From assembly GCA_023954135.1 (NCBI GenBank), contig JAMLIN010000019.1, forward strand, positions 1-64,000: a stretch of DNA of 64,000 nucleotides. The letters are read 5' to 3'. This stretch comes from Burkholderiaceae bacterium (GTDB lineage Bacteria; Pseudomonadota; Gammaproteobacteria; Burkholderiales; Burkholderiaceae_E). Of this stretch, positions 30,619 through 39,453 are shown in pieces (position 1 is the stretch's first letter; every line of letters starts with the position of its first letter). The position numbers and the translations under genes are program-made. The notes beneath the pieces are model-generated. The model did not search any database. It was not told the DNA's origin and saw nothing but the letters and a program-made list of their open reading frames with translations.

Positions 30619-31461
30619 GTGCGCAGCCGACCGGGATCATTTCCGGACGTTCCCCGCCGATTCCCGGTGCGGTGGGCCGGGAGGATGGCGAGCGCCGCGG
30701 CGGTGGCGGCGCTCGCCTGCGCCGCCACGCCGGCGGGCGCTACCGAGGACTACTTCCAGCCGTACTGGACCGCGCCCGCCGAGATGATCGCCTGGCGGGG
30801 GTCGCTGAGCCTCGGCGGCACCTATGCGAGATCCCGGGCCGAGTCGTACAACCTGTCGCTGCAGGGCGATCTCGACCGGATCACCGGCAGCGACCGCTGG
30901 ACCAGCCATCTCTGGATGATCTTCGGGCGTTCCGACGGCAACGAGAATGCTGCGCTCTTCGATGTCCGCAGCCGCTACAGCCGCGACATCCGCAAGCGCT
31001 GGTTCGGTTTCGTCCAGGGCGACTACCGGCGCGACCGTCCGGGGAACCTCGAGCGGCGAACATCGCTCGGGGCCGGCGTCGGCTACCGGATCGCCGAGCG
31101 GCGCTACCTCTCCTGGTACGTGCTGGCCGGCCTGGGGTACACCGCCGAGAGCTTCTACACGCCGCTGGACATCATCGACGGGCCGCGCACCCGGTACGAC
31201 CGCGGCGAGGCCCTGCTCGGGACCGAGGCCGAGTTCGAGCTGACCGAGAACCTGACCCTCACCCAGCGTTTCACCTGGTACCCGAACCTCAGCTACAGCT
31301 CGGCCCATCGGCTCGTCTACGATGCCACGGCGCGCGCGGCGATCACCGAGCGCCTGAGCATGGACGTCACCGTGAGCTGGCGCAAGAGCACGGAACCGGG
31401 CGTCGACAAGCGGCCCGACGAGCTGCTCGTGGTCACCGGCCTCGCCTTGCGCCTGGACTGA
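30619..31461 (+). CDS. DUF481 outer-membrane beta-barrel protein (second of two)
   Basis: Paralogue of the preceding gene, 280 residues. Shared pattern: GLGYT, RTSLGAGVGYRIAER against RTSVGAGLGYHVFKS, TQRFTWYPNLS against RQRLVVYPNLS, and a final LVVTGLALRLD strand. The N-terminus is longer and contains ASAAAVAALACAATPAGA, a signal peptide ending at AGA. The start is uncertain: GTG 30619 is used here; ATG 30685 would shorten the signal to near nothing and lacks spacing from GGGAGG. The stop codon TGA is also the first base pairs of a family B repeat. Function unknown. Confidence 0.82.
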   Translation: MRSRPGSFPDVPRRFPVRWAGRMASAAAVAALACAATPAGATEDYFQPYWTAPAEMIAWRGSLSLGGTYARSRAESYNLSLQGDLDRITGSDRWTSHLWMIFGRSDGNENAALFDVRSRYSRDIRKRWFGFVQGDYRRDRPGNLERRTSLGAGVGYRIAERRYLSWYVLAGLGYTAESFYTPLDIIDGPRTRYDRGEALLGTEAEFELTENLTLTQRFTWYPNLSYSSAHRLVYDATARAAITERLSMDVTVSWRKSTEPGVDKRPDELLVVTGLALRLD

Positions 31462-31621
31462 GAACCTGTGAACGAACCGTCCACGCCCGCTCGTCACGCC
31501 AGGCCGGCCCCGCTCATCGTTGCAAATGCTCGCCATGTCGCCCGACATGGCTGCGCTTTGCGCCTCGATCGGAACCACCCTGGCGCACCGCTCGGGCGCG
31601 TCCGATTCATTCACAGGTTCT
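31461..31621 (+). repeat. Family B palindromic repeat, copy B1
   Basis: 161 bp beginning in the stop codon of the second DUF481 gene. The ends are perfect 12-bp inverted repeats, AGAACCTGTGAA (31461-31472) and TTCACAGGTTCT (31610-31621). The halves pair imperfectly along their length. At the centre GCCATGTC (31532-31539) and GACATGGC (31544-31551) form a perfect stem with a GCCC loop. Two further copies lie at 57562-57882. No coding capacity of interest. Confidence 0.88.
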
Positions 31622-31657
31622 GAGCCTCCGGGGCCGACGGAACCGGAGACGCTTGCC

Positions 31658-32875
31658 ATGACATCATCGAAGCAGGGGACGGCGACCGGTGGCGCGACGC
31701 AGGTCGCGCTGGCCGGAATGCTGCTGATGATCGTCGCCATGGGGATCGGGCGCTTCGCCTATACCCCGCTGCTGCCCGGGCTGCGCGAAGCGCTCGGCTG
31801 GTCGCTGGCGCAGGCGGGCGATGTGGCCAGCGCGAACTACTTCGGCTACGTGGCGGGCGCGCTGGTGGCCGCGACGATCGCATCATGGCCGCTGCAGCGC
31901 CGCTGGCTGGTGGTCGGGACACTCGCCAGCGTCGCCACCACCGGCGCCGGCGTGGCGGTCGCGAGCGGCTACGGCTGGCTGGCGCTGCGCGCCGGTTCCG
32001 GCGTCGCCAGCGCCTTCATCCTGGTCCTGGGCACCGCCATCGTGACCCGGCGCTTGCTGGCCTTCGGCCGGCCGGGCCTGGTCGCCCTGCATTTCGCGGG
32101 TGTCGGCATCGGCATCCTCTTCACGGTGCTCCTCATCGAGCTGGCGCGCATCGCCGGCCTGTCCGTATTCGCGCAGTGGGCGATGCTCGGCATCGCCTGC
32201 GTCGTCTTCACGATTCCGGCGCTGGTCCTGCTCCTCGGCCGGCCTGGCGCCGCGGGCGGCGCACCTGCCGTCGGTGCGGCCGCGGCCGTCGCGGGTTCGT
32301 CCGGCGCCAGCCGGGCCGAAGCGCCCCTTGCAGCGGGGCGGCTGCTCGGTCGGCTGATCGCCGCCTACGGCCTGTTCGGCTTCGGCTATGTGGTCACCGC
32401 GACCTTCATCGTCGAGATGGCCCGCGGCCTGCCCGATGCCCGTATCGCCGAGCCGCTCGCCTGGATAGCGGTCGGCCTGTGCGCCATCCCGTCGACCGCG
32501 TTCTGGCAGTGGGTCGCCGCCCGGCTCGGCACCTGGCGGGCGCTGCGCATTGCCTTCGCGACCGAGGCCGTCGGGGTGCTGCTGGCGGGCTACGGCACCG
32601 GCGCGATCGCGCTGGCGGTGGGCGGCGGCCTGCTCGGCGGCACCTTCGTCGGGATCACCGCGATCGGCCTGGCGGCGGGCCGGCGCATCGCGCCGGCGAG
32701 CGCCGATCGCGTCATCGGCTGGATGACGGCCGCCTTCGGCCTCGGCCAGTGGATCGGCCCGGCGGTGGCGGGCCGCCTCGCCGAGGCGAGCGGCGGGTTC
32801 GGGCTGCCTTCGCTGGTGGCGGCCAGCCTGCTCGCCATCGGCTTCCTCCTGTTGCGGGCGAAGGGCCAGGCCTGA
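31658..32875 (+). CDS. MFS transporter, YbfB/YjiJ-like
   Basis: Inner-membrane major facilitator permease, 405 residues, about 12 hydrophobic segments. The first helix, LLMIVAMGIGRFAYTPLLPG, is the hallmark of the YbfB/YjiJ group, followed by NYFGYVAGALVAATIA. The two six-helix halves are separated by an Ala/Gly-rich loop near residues 205-230. Substrate unknown. ATG 31658 is preceded by GGAG at nine bases; the open frame extends upstream into the B1 repeat, but that part is not plausible protein. It converges on the biotin carrier gene with a 12-bp gap. Confidence 0.85.
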   Translation: MTSSKQGTATGGATQVALAGMLLMIVAMGIGRFAYTPLLPGLREALGWSLAQAGDVASANYFGYVAGALVAATIASWPLQRRWLVVGTLASVATTGAGVAVASGYGWLALRAGSGVASAFILVLGTAIVTRRLLAFGRPGLVALHFAGVGIGILFTVLLIELARIAGLSVFAQWAMLGIACVVFTIPALVLLLGRPGAAGGAPAVGAAAAVAGSSGASRAEAPLAAGRLLGRLIAAYGLFGFGYVVTATFIVEMARGLPDARIAEPLAWIAVGLCAIPSTAFWQWVAARLGTWRALRIAFATEAVGVLLAGYGTGAIALAVGGGLLGGTFVGITAIGLAAGRRIAPASADRVIGWMTAAFGLGQWIGPAVAGRLAEASGGFGLPSLVAASLLAIGFLLLRAKGQA

Positions 32876-32887
32876 TCGTTCGCCGTA

Positions 32888-33109
32888 CTAGCGGGGGTCG
32901 ATCGACACCACCCGCTGGTCCTCCGCGACGGCGTCGCCGACGATGACGTGGACGGCGGCGACGACGCCGGCGACCGGCGCCTCGATCGGAATCTCCATCT
33001 TCATGCTCTCGACGAGCAGCAGGGTGTCGCCCTCGGCGACCTCGTCACCGGGGGCGACGAGGAGCTCGAAGATGCTGCCGGAGACTTCGGAATGGACATC
33101 GCGACTCAT
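32888..33109 (-). CDS. Stand-alone biotin carboxyl carrier protein (biotinyl-lipoyl domain)
   Basis: Only 73 residues, a single biotinyl domain. VESMKMEIPIEAP contains the biotinylated Lys in the canonical MKM context, and ELLVAPGDEVAEGDTLLLVES is the first hammerhead half. It carries biotin between a biotin carboxylase and the carboxyltransferase encoded just upstream (96-bp gap). It resembles the small carrier subunits that accompany acyl-CoA carboxyltransferases in Burkholderiales. No biotin carboxylase gene adjoins. Confidence 0.9.
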   Translation of the reverse strand: MSRDVHSEVSGSIFELLVAPGDEVAEGDTLLLVESMKMEIPIEAPVAGVVAAVHVIVGDAVAEDQRVVSIDPR

Positions 33110-33205
33110 GGGGAACTCCGTGGAAAGTTGAATCGGTCGAATCGGGAAACAGGAAACGGTGGACGGACCGGGGCGCCGGGTCGATCGCGACAGCCCCGGC
33201 CGGGG

Positions 33206-34750
33206 TCAGGGGCGATAGCCGAAGCCGCGGGCACCGGCGCGCAGCGGCGCGGCGATCGCGGCGAAGCGGCAGAGGTGGCGGCGGGTGTCGCGCGGATCGA
33301 TGATCTCCTCGACGCCGAAGGCCTCCGCCGTGCGGATCGGCGACTGGACCGCCTCGAGGCGCGCCTCGATCTCGGCCTGGCGGGCGACCGGGTCCGGCGC
33401 AGCATCGATCTCGGCCCGGTAGGCGGCATAGACGCCGCCGGCGATCGGCAGCGAACCCCACTGTGCCGAAGGCCAGGCGAAGCGCTGGAAGGCGTCCGAG
33501 CCGCCGCGCTGCGACAGCGCCGCCATGCCGAAGGCCTTGCGCACGATCACGCCGCACCAGGGCACGGTGCTCGAGCGTATGGCGGCAAGCGCCTGGGTAC
33601 CGTAGCGCATGATGCCGTCGCGTTCGGCCGCGGTGCCGATCAGGAATCCCGGGATGTCGACCAGGTGCACCACCGGCAGGCGGAAGGTCTCGGCGAGATC
33701 GACCAGGCGGATCGCCTTGCGACTCGCATCGACCGTCCAGGCGCCGCCGTAATGGTAAGGGTCACTGGCCAGCACCGCGACCGGCCAGCCGTCGAGGCGG
33801 GCGAGCCCGGTGATCACCGAGCGCCCCCAGGCACGGCCGATCTCGAGCACCGAGCCGGTATCGAAGATCGATTCGAGGATCGGACGCATCCTGTAGACGC
33901 GGCGGGCATCGCGGGGTATCGCGCCGATCAGCGACTCCTCGCGGCGATCGACGGGGTCTTCACAGGCGATGCGTGGCGGCAGCTCGCGAGTCGAGGACGG
34001 CAGGTAGGAGAGGAAGCGGCGCGCCCGTTCGAAGGCCTCGGCCTCGCTGTCGACCGCGTCGTCGATGGTGCCGTTCTTCGCATGGATCTCGGCGCCGCCG
34101 AGGGTTTCCTTGTCGACTTCCTCGCCGGCGCGGGCGACCACCGGCGGGCCGGCGGCGAACAGCTGCGAGGTGCCGCGCACCATTACCGAATAGTGGCTGG
34201 CGCAGACCCGCGCGGCACCCAGGCCCGCGACCGAGCCGAGCCCCAGGGCAACCACCGGCACTTCGGTGAGCGTGGCCACGACCTCTGCGAAAACCGGCAC
34301 ATCGGGCAGGTAGGTACGCCCGAGGGTCTCGAGATGACGGACCGATCCCCCGCCGCCGGTGCCGTCGACGAGCCGGACCAGCGGCACGCCCCAGCGCACC
34401 GCCTGGGTCTCGGCATAGGCGAACTTCTCGCGCAGCCCGCCGTCGTTGGCGCCGCCGCGCACGGTGAAGTCGTCGCCGGTCACGAAGACCTCGCGCCCGG
34501 CGATGCGGGCGCGTCCGCAGACCACGTTGGCCGGGGTCAGCCCGATGATCCGGCCGTCGGCGTCGTACTGGGGAAAGCCGGCGGCCGATCCCGCCTCGTC
34601 GAAGCTGCCCGGATCGACCAGGGCGTCGATGCGCTCGCGCACGGTCAGCTTGCCGTTGGCATGGTGGCGGGCGACCTTCTCCTCGCCGCCCATCTGCCTG
34701 GCGAGCTCCTGCCGATGGGCGTATTCGTCGATCTCGGCCTGCCAGTTCAT
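33206..34750 (-). CDS. Acyl-CoA carboxylase, carboxyltransferase subunit
   Basis: Transfers the carboxyl group from biotin to an acyl-CoA. It has 514 residues, the size of propionyl-/methylmalonyl-CoA-type beta subunits. NGKLTVRERIDALVDPGSFDE, FVTGDDFTVRGGAND and RLVDGTGGGGSVRHLE lie in the N-terminal crotonase-fold domain. ASHYSVMVRGTSQLFAAGPP, KETLGGAEIHAKNGTIDDAV, VHLVDIPGFLIGTAAERDG and FGMAALSQRGGSDAF give the acyl-CoA and biotin sites. ATG 34750 has GGAG at five bases. The acyl substrate cannot be told from the motifs. Operon with the 73-residue carrier; a family A-like hairpin lies just upstream. Confidence 0.9.
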   Translation of the reverse strand: MNWQAEIDEYAHRQELARQMGGEEKVARHHANGKLTVRERIDALVDPGSFDEAGSAAGFPQYDADGRIIGLTPANVVCGRARIAGREVFVTGDDFTVRGGANDGGLREKFAYAETQAVRWGVPLVRLVDGTGGGGSVRHLETLGRTYLPDVPVFAEVVATLTEVPVVALGLGSVAGLGAARVCASHYSVMVRGTSQLFAAGPPVVARAGEEVDKETLGGAEIHAKNGTIDDAVDSEAEAFERARRFLSYLPSSTRELPPRIACEDPVDRREESLIGAIPRDARRVYRMRPILESIFDTGSVLEIGRAWGRSVITGLARLDGWPVAVLASDPYHYGGAWTVDASRKAIRLVDLAETFRLPVVHLVDIPGFLIGTAAERDGIMRYGTQALAAIRSSTVPWCGVIVRKAFGMAALSQRGGSDAFQRFAWPSAQWGSLPIAGGVYAAYRAEIDAAPDPVARQAEIEARLEAVQSPIRTAEAFGVEEIIDPRDTRRHLCRFAAIAAPLRAGARGFGYRP

Positions 34751-34773
34751 CCTGTCTCCGTCGTCGTGTCTTG

Positions 34774-34825
34774 TTGACCGCCCCCCGAGGGGGTCAAGGA
34801 AACCTGGGGCGGCCCGGCGTTTCCT
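34774..34825. repeat. Family A-like double hairpin, diverged copy A4
   Basis: Two stems in the same order as family A. The first has arms TTGACC (34774-34779) and GGTCAA (34792-34797) around a CCCCCCGAGGGGG core. The second has arms AGGAAAC (34797-34803) and GTTTCCT (34819-34825) around a GGGGCGGCCCGGC loop. Only the core and loop resemble A1-A3; the stems differ but pair perfectly. It lies in the divergent gap between the carboxyltransferase and hyi genes. Confidence 0.6.
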
Positions 34826-34876
34826 CGAGGGCGCGCCTATGATACGACCTTGGCCTGCTTTCATCCGGAGGCGAGG

Positions 34877-35665
34877 ATGCCCCGCTTTGCCGCGAACATC
34901 TCGACGATGTACACCGATCGTCCCTTCCTCGATCGCTTCGCCGCCGCGCGGCGCGACGGCTTCGCCGCGGTCGAGTGCCAGTTCCCGTACGCGGTGCCGG
35001 CCGATGCGATCCGCTCGGCGCTCGAATCGGCGGGCTTGTCGCTGGTGCTGATCAACACCCCGGCGGGCGATGCGGCGGCGGGCGAGCGCGGCCTGGCGGC
35101 GCTTCCCGGGCGGGAGGCCGACTTCCGCGAAGCGCTCGACCGGGCGATCGAGTATGCGAGGCTGACCGGCTGCGCCCGTATCCACCTGATGGCGGGGGTG
35201 GCGCCTGAAGGGGTGCCGCGCGCGGAATGCGACGCGGCGTTCGCCGGCAACCTGCGCCACGCGGCGCGCCTGCTCGCCCCCCTGCACATCACCGGGCTGA
35301 TCGAGCCGATCAATCCGCGCGACATGCCGGGCTACTTCCTGCAGACGCAGGGCGAGGCGCATGCGCTGCTCGCCGGCATCGGCGAGCCGGCGCTCGCGGT
35401 GCAGATGGACCTCTATCACTGCCAGGTCGTGGAGGGCGACGTGGCGACCCGCATCAGGCGCCACATCGCCGGCATCGGCCATGTGCAGATCGCCGGCGTG
35501 CCGGAGCGCGAGGAACCCGACCGGGGCGAGCTCCACTATCCCTACCTCTTCGCGCTGCTCGATGCGCTTGGCTACGACGGCTGGGTCGGCTGCGAATACC
35601 GGCCCCACGGCGACACGACCGCGGGGTTGGGCTGGCTGCACCGCTGGCGCGAAACCGGCGGCTGA
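34877..35665 (+). CDS. hyi: Hydroxypyruvate isomerase family TIM-barrel protein
   Basis: Sugar-acid isomerase of the Hyi/OtnI family (hydroxypyruvate to tartronate semialdehyde, or 2-oxo-tetronate isomerisation). It has 262 residues, normal length. [20 protein letters not shown] is the standard N-terminus. Metal and catalytic residues are in [16 protein letters not shown] (Glu), QMDLYHCQ (Asp, His), [20 protein letters not shown] (His, Glu) and [10 protein letters not shown] (Glu). GGAG lies six bases before ATG 34877. Its usual partners (glyoxylate carboligase, tartronate semialdehyde reductase, otnK) are absent here, so the exact substrate is open. Confidence 0.82.
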   Translation: MPRFAANISTMYTDRPFLDRFAAARRDGFAAVECQFPYAVPADAIRSALESAGLSLVLINTPAGDAAAGERGLAALPGREADFREALDRAIEYARLTGCARIHLMAGVAPEGVPRAECDAAFAGNLRHAARLLAPLHITGLIEPINPRDMPGYFLQTQGEAHALLAGIGEPALAVQMDLYHCQVVEGDVATRIRRHIAGIGHVQIAGVPEREEPDRGELHYPYLFALLDALGYDGWVGCEYRPHGDTTAGLGWLHRWRETGG

Positions 35666-35671
35666 CCCCGC

Positions 35672-35774
35672 TTCGGATTCGGGTTCGGATTCGGGCGCAG
35701 GGCAAGGCGGGGCGACGCAGACAGTACGGTTGTACGGCAAGGAGCCCCAACGCAGCCATGCGCCCGAATCCGAA
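35672..35774. repeat. Repeat C: 16-bp inverted repeat hairpin before purC
   Basis: TTCGGATTCGGGCGCA (35684-35699) pairs perfectly with TGCGCCCGAATCCGAA (35759-35774). The left arm is preceded by a second direct copy of TTCGGATTCGGG (35672-35683). The 59-base interior has nested arms GGGGC/GCCCC and GTACGGTTGTAC at its centre. The left arm plus flank recurs as an exact 21-base match at 21444-21464, just after the barstar gene. It lies immediately 3' of hyi. Confidence 0.75.
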
Positions 35775-35824
35775 GCCGGTGGGCACCCTTGATGCACAAT
35801 ACGGGTTTTGGGAGCCCTAGCCCG

Positions 35825-36727
35825 ATGCCGGCGCCGGTCGTCCACCAGTCCAGCCTCCATTCCCTGCCCCTGGTTTCGCGCGGCAAGGTCCGCGACAACT
35901 ACGCCGTCGGCGACGATCGCCTGCTGATCGTCACCACCGATCGCCTGTCGGCTTTCGACGTGGTGCTCGATCAACCGATTCCGGACAAGGGCCGGGTGCT
36001 CAACCAGATGGCCCTTTTCTGGTTCGATCGCCTCGCCGGGATCGTGCCCAATCACCTGACCGGCGACGCGCCGGAATCCGTCGTCGCGGCCGACGAGGTG
36101 GACCAGGTCCGCGGCCGTTCGATGCTGGTGCGCCGCCTCGAGCCGGTGCTCGTCGAGGCGGTGGTGCGCGGCTACCTGATCGGCTCGGGCTGGAAGGACT
36201 ACCAGGCGAGCGGCGCGGTCTGCGGCATCCGCCTGCCGGCGGGATTGCGGATGGCCGAGCAGCTGCCCGAGCCGATCTTCACCCCGGCGGCCAAGGCCGA
36301 GCTCGGCGAGCACGACGAGAACATCGACTTCGACGAGATGATTCGTCGCATCGGCCGCGATCTCGCCGAGCGCATCCGCGACATCAGCCTGCGGCTCTAC
36401 GCGCAGGCGGCCGACTACGCGGCGAGCCGCGGCATCCTGATCGCCGACACCAAGTTCGAGTTCGGGCTCGACGCCGACGGCGAGCCGGTCCTGATGGATG
36501 AGGTCCTGACCGCCGATTCCTCGCGCTTCTGGCCCGCCGACGAATACCGGGTCGGCATCTCGCCGCCGTCGTTCGACAAGCAGTTCGTGCGCGACTGGCT
36601 CGAGGCGGTGCCGGGCTGGGACAAGCGGGCGCCGGCTCCGACGCTGCCGCCGGAGATCGTCGCGAAGACCGCCGCGAAGTACCGTGAAGCATTGCGCCGC
36701 CTGACCGGGCGCGAGCTCGAGGATTGA
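35825..36727 (+). CDS. purC: Phosphoribosylaminoimidazole-succinocarboxamide synthase
   Basis: SAICAR synthetase of purine biosynthesis: joins CAIR and aspartate using ATP. It has 300 residues, the longer type found in Burkholderiales and yeast. [68 protein letters not shown] and [12 protein letters not shown]-type blocks are present, with the Asp-containing [16 protein letters not shown] favour ATG 35825 (GGGAG ten bases upstream) over 35792. The stop is one base from the purE start. Confidence 0.96.
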   Translation: MPAPVVHQSSLHSLPLVSRGKVRDNYAVGDDRLLIVTTDRLSAFDVVLDQPIPDKGRVLNQMALFWFDRLAGIVPNHLTGDAPESVVAADEVDQVRGRSMLVRRLEPVLVEAVVRGYLIGSGWKDYQASGAVCGIRLPAGLRMAEQLPEPIFTPAAKAELGEHDENIDFDEMIRRIGRDLAERIRDISLRLYAQAADYAASRGILIADTKFEFGLDADGEPVLMDEVLTADSSRFWPADEYRVGISPPSFDKQFVRDWLEAVPGWDKRAPAPTLPPEIVAKTAAKYREALRRLTGRELED

Positions 36728-36728
36728 G

Positions 36729-37217
36729 ATGGAACCGATAGTCGGCATCGTGATGGGCAGCGCCAGCGACTGGGACGTCATGCAGCATGCGGTGGCGGTG
36801 CTGCGCGATTTCGAGGTGGCGCACGAAGCGCGGGTGGTCTCGGCGCACAGGATGCCCGACGAGATGTTCGCCTATGCCGCCGAGGCACGCTCGCGCGGCC
36901 TGCGGGCGATCATCGCCGGCGCGGGCGGCGCCGCCCACCTGCCGGGCATGATCGCTGCCAAGACCAGCCTGCCGGTATTCGGCGTGCCCGTACCCTCGCG
37001 CTACCTGCGTGGCGAGGATTCGCTGCTCTCCATCGTGCAGATGCCGCGCGGCATCCCGGTGGCGACCTTCGCGATCGGGGAAGCCGGCGCCGCCAACGCG
37101 GCCCTGCACGTCGTGGCGGTCCTGGCCGCCTTCGATCCCGCGCTCGCCGATCGGCTCGATGCCTTTCGTGCCCGGCAGACCGAATCCGCCCGCTCGATGC
37201 GGGTGCCCCCGGCCTGA
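36729..37217 (+). CDS. purE: N5-carboxyaminoimidazole ribonucleotide mutase
   Basis: Converts N5-CAIR to CAIR in purine biosynthesis (class I PurE). It has 162 residues. [16 protein letters not shown] carries the Ser/Asp nucleotide site, [15 protein letters not shown] the catalytic His, and [19 protein letters not shown] the carboxylate site. ATG lies one base after the purC stop and the gene is followed by purK, so the three steps are made from one message. Confidence 0.97.
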   Translation: MEPIVGIVMGSASDWDVMQHAVAVLRDFEVAHEARVVSAHRMPDEMFAYAAEARSRGLRAIIAGAGGAAHLPGMIAAKTSLPVFGVPVPSRYLRGEDSLLSIVQMPRGIPVATFAIGEAGAANAALHVVAVLAAFDPALADRLDAFRARQTESARSMRVPPA

Positions 37218-37267
37218 AGCCGGGCCCTGGCGAGCCGGCGCCTTCCTGTTCCGTTCGGAGATGTCGC

Positions 37268-38440
37268 ATGAAGAACTCGCATGATCCCCTGCCGCCGGGC
37301 GCCTGGCTCGGCCTGCTGGGCGGCGGCCAGCTCGGGCGGATGTTCTGCATGGCGGCGCAGAGCCTCGGCTTTCGCGTCTGCGTCCTCGATCCCGCCGAGG
37401 ATGGTCCGGCCGCCTCGGTGGCCGACCGGCACATCCGCAGCGACTACCTGAACGCCGGCGGCCTGGCGGAGCTCGCCGCGCTCTGCGTGGCGGCGACCAC
37501 GGAGTTCGAGAACGTGCCCGCCGAAGCGCTCGACTACCTGTCGGAACACTGCATCGTCTGCCCGGGCGCCACCGCGGTCGCCATCGCCCAGGATCGCAAT
37601 GCGGAGAAGGCCTTCATCGAAGGCTGCGGGATCGAGGTCGCCCCGCATGCGCCGGTACGCAGCCTCGCCGACCTCGATGCACTGCCGGACGACCTGCTGC
37701 CGGGCATCCTGAAGGTCGCCCGGCTCGGCTACGACGGCAAGGGCCAGGCGCGCGTCGACAGCCGCAGCGCGGTGCGCGAAGCGTTCGAGCGATTCGGCAG
37801 CGTCGAGTGCATCCTCGAGCGCGCGCTCGAGCTGCAGGCCGAGATCTCGGTCGTGGTCGCGCGCGGGGCCGATGGCGAGACCGCCGCGTACCCGGTGGCG
37901 GAGAACATCCATCGCAACGGGATCCTCGCGGTCTCGAGCGTGCCCGCGCGCATCGATCCGCAGACCGCGCTGCGCGCCACCGAGGCGACGGTGCGCATCG
38001 CGCATTCGCTCGACTACGTCGGCGTGCTGTGCGTGGAGTTCTTCCTGCTCGCCGACGGCAGCATGCTGGTCAACGAGATGGCGCCCCGGCCGCACAATTC
38101 GGGCCACTACACGATCGACGCCTGCGTCAGCAGCCAGTTCGAGCAGCAGGCGCGGGTTCTGGCCGGCTGGCCGCTCGCCGGCACCCAGCAGCACGAGCCG
38201 GCGGTGATGCTCAACATCCTCGGCGACGCCTGGTTCGTCGGCGGTGACGGGGCATCGCCGGCCGAGCCGGACTGGCTGAAGGTGGTGCGCCATCCCCGCG
38301 CCAAGCTGCATCTCTACGGCAAGCGGGAGCCGCGCCGCGGGCGCAAGATGGGTCATGTCACCGTGCTCGGCGATTCCCTCGAGATGGCGCTCGGGCTGGC
38401 GCAGCGCATCGAGACCGATCTCGGCACAGGCGCGTCTTGA
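37268..38440 (+). CDS. purK: N5-carboxyaminoimidazole ribonucleotide synthase
   Basis: ATP-grasp enzyme making N5-CAIR from AIR, bicarbonate and ATP. It has 390 residues. WLGLLGGGQLGRMFCMAAQS is the N-terminal preATP-grasp signature. LGYDGKGQARVDS and ILERALELQAEISVVVAR are ATP-site blocks, and VEFFLLADGSMLVNEMAPRP with HNSGHYTIDACVSSQFEQ is the metal and substrate site. GGAG lies eight bases before ATG 37268. The TGA stop overlaps a TTG start of the next gene. Confidence 0.96.
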   Translation: MKNSHDPLPPGAWLGLLGGGQLGRMFCMAAQSLGFRVCVLDPAEDGPAASVADRHIRSDYLNAGGLAELAALCVAATTEFENVPAEALDYLSEHCIVCPGATAVAIAQDRNAEKAFIEGCGIEVAPHAPVRSLADLDALPDDLLPGILKVARLGYDGKGQARVDSRSAVREAFERFGSVECILERALELQAEISVVVARGADGETAAYPVAENIHRNGILAVSSVPARIDPQTALRATEATVRIAHSLDYVGVLCVEFFLLADGSMLVNEMAPRPHNSGHYTIDACVSSQFEQQARVLAGWPLAGTQQHEPAVMLNILGDAWFVGGDGASPAEPDWLKVVRHPRAKLHLYGKREPRRGRKMGHVTVLGDSLEMALGLAQRIETDLGTGAS

Positions 38441-39453
38441 GCGAGCCGGATCGATCCGGCGGCCTCGTCCTGCCTGCCGATGACGAGGGCATCGCGCGCG
38501 CGATCGAGGCCTTGCGCGCGGGACTGCCGGTGGCGTTCCCGACCGAGACCGTCTACGGCCTCGGCGCCGATGCGGCGAACGCTGCCGCGGTCGCGGCGAT
38601 CTACCGGATCAAGCGCCGGCCGCGCGACCATCCCCTCATCGTCCACGTCGCCGATGCCGATGCGCTCGGGTTCTGGGCCGAAGCCGGGCGGCGCGCGCGC
38701 TCGCTCGTCGAGGCCTTCTGGCCCGGACCGCTCACCCTGATCCTTTCGCGGCGCGCGCAGGCGCCGGCGCATGCCTGCGCCGGTCAGCCCACGATCGGGC
38801 TGCGCTGCCCGTCGCACCCGGTCGCGAAAAGCCTGCTCTCCGGGTTCGCAGCAGGCGGAGGGCAGGGCGTCGCGGCGCCCTCGGCGAACCGCTTCGGGAA
38901 GGTCAGCCCGACCCGCGCCGAGCATGTCCTCGCCGACCTGGACGGCGATGTTTCCCTGATCCTCGATGGCGGGGACGCCGAGATCGGGCTCGAGTCGACG
39001 ATCGTCGATCTCAGCGCCGGCCGGCCGCGGCTTCTGCGCCCCGGGGCGATCACCGGCAGCGCGCTCGCCGAGGCGCTCGGGGAGCCGATCGGCGGGGCGG
39101 AACCGGCCGCACCGCGGGTGCCGGGATCGCTCGCAGCGCACTACGCGCCGGGAACGCCGGTCGAGCTGGTGGATGCCTCGCAGCTTGCCGATCGTATCGC
39201 CGACCTGCGCCGGCTGGGGCGGCGGCTGGCGGTCTGGTCGCGCGAGCCCCAGCTCGCCGGCGGCGTCGAGTGGCTCGCGGCACCGGCCGACCCGCGGGAC
39301 TACGGTCGCATGCTCTACGACGGCCTGCGCCGGCTCGACCGGCTCGGCGTCGACCGGCTGCTCATCGAGACGGTGCCGGCAGGCGAAGCCTGGGATGCGA
39401 TACGCGACAGGCTCGGGCGGGCTGCAACGGGCTCGGGCGGGCGGGGCGACTGA
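38437..39453 (+). CDS. L-threonylcarbamoyladenylate synthase (Sua5/TsaC with C-terminal Sua5 domain)
   Basis: Makes threonylcarbamoyl-AMP for the t6A37 modification of ANN-decoding tRNAs. It has 338 residues, the long Sua5 form rather than the short TsaC. GLPVAFPTETVYGLGADA, IKRRPRDHPLIVHV, FWPGPLTLIL, GLRCPSHPVAKSLL and AAPSANRFGKVSPTRAEHV form the YrdC domain (about 10-205). The linker PGSLAAHYAPGTPVEL leads to the Sua5 domain. No ATG is available near the N-terminus; TTG 38437 overlaps the purK stop (TTGA), which I take as the start. Confidence 0.92.
   Translation: MSEPDRSGGLVLPADDEGIARAIEALRAGLPVAFPTETVYGLGADAANAAAVAAIYRIKRRPRDHPLIVHVADADALGFWAEAGRRARSLVEAFWPGPLTLILSRRAQAPAHACAGQPTIGLRCPSHPVAKSLLSGFAAGGGQGVAAPSANRFGKVSPTRAEHVLADLDGDVSLILDGGDAEIGLESTIVDLSAGRPRLLRPGAITGSALAEALGEPIGGAEPAAPRVPGSLAAHYAPGTPVELVDASQLADRIADLRRLGRRLAVWSREPQLAGGVEWLAAPADPRDYGRMLYDGLRRLDRLGVDRLLIETVPAGEAWDAIRDRLGRAATGSGGRGD

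Noticed and set aside
31520-31657. N-terminal extension of the MFS transporter into the B1 repeat
   Set aside because: The extra residues are repeat-encoded and appear again in the frames of B2 and B3; ATG 31658 directly precedes the conserved first helix and has a ribosome site.
33206-36781. A 1191-codon minus-strand frame reading through the carboxyltransferase, hyi and purC
   Set aside because: Homology starts at MNWQAEIDEY (34750) with a good ribosome site; the upstream part is antisense to clear genes.
38437-38440. A frameshift or missing start for the Sua5/TsaC gene
   Set aside because: The full N-terminus is present and a TTG overlapping the purK stop gives normal length, so an alternative start is simpler than an error.
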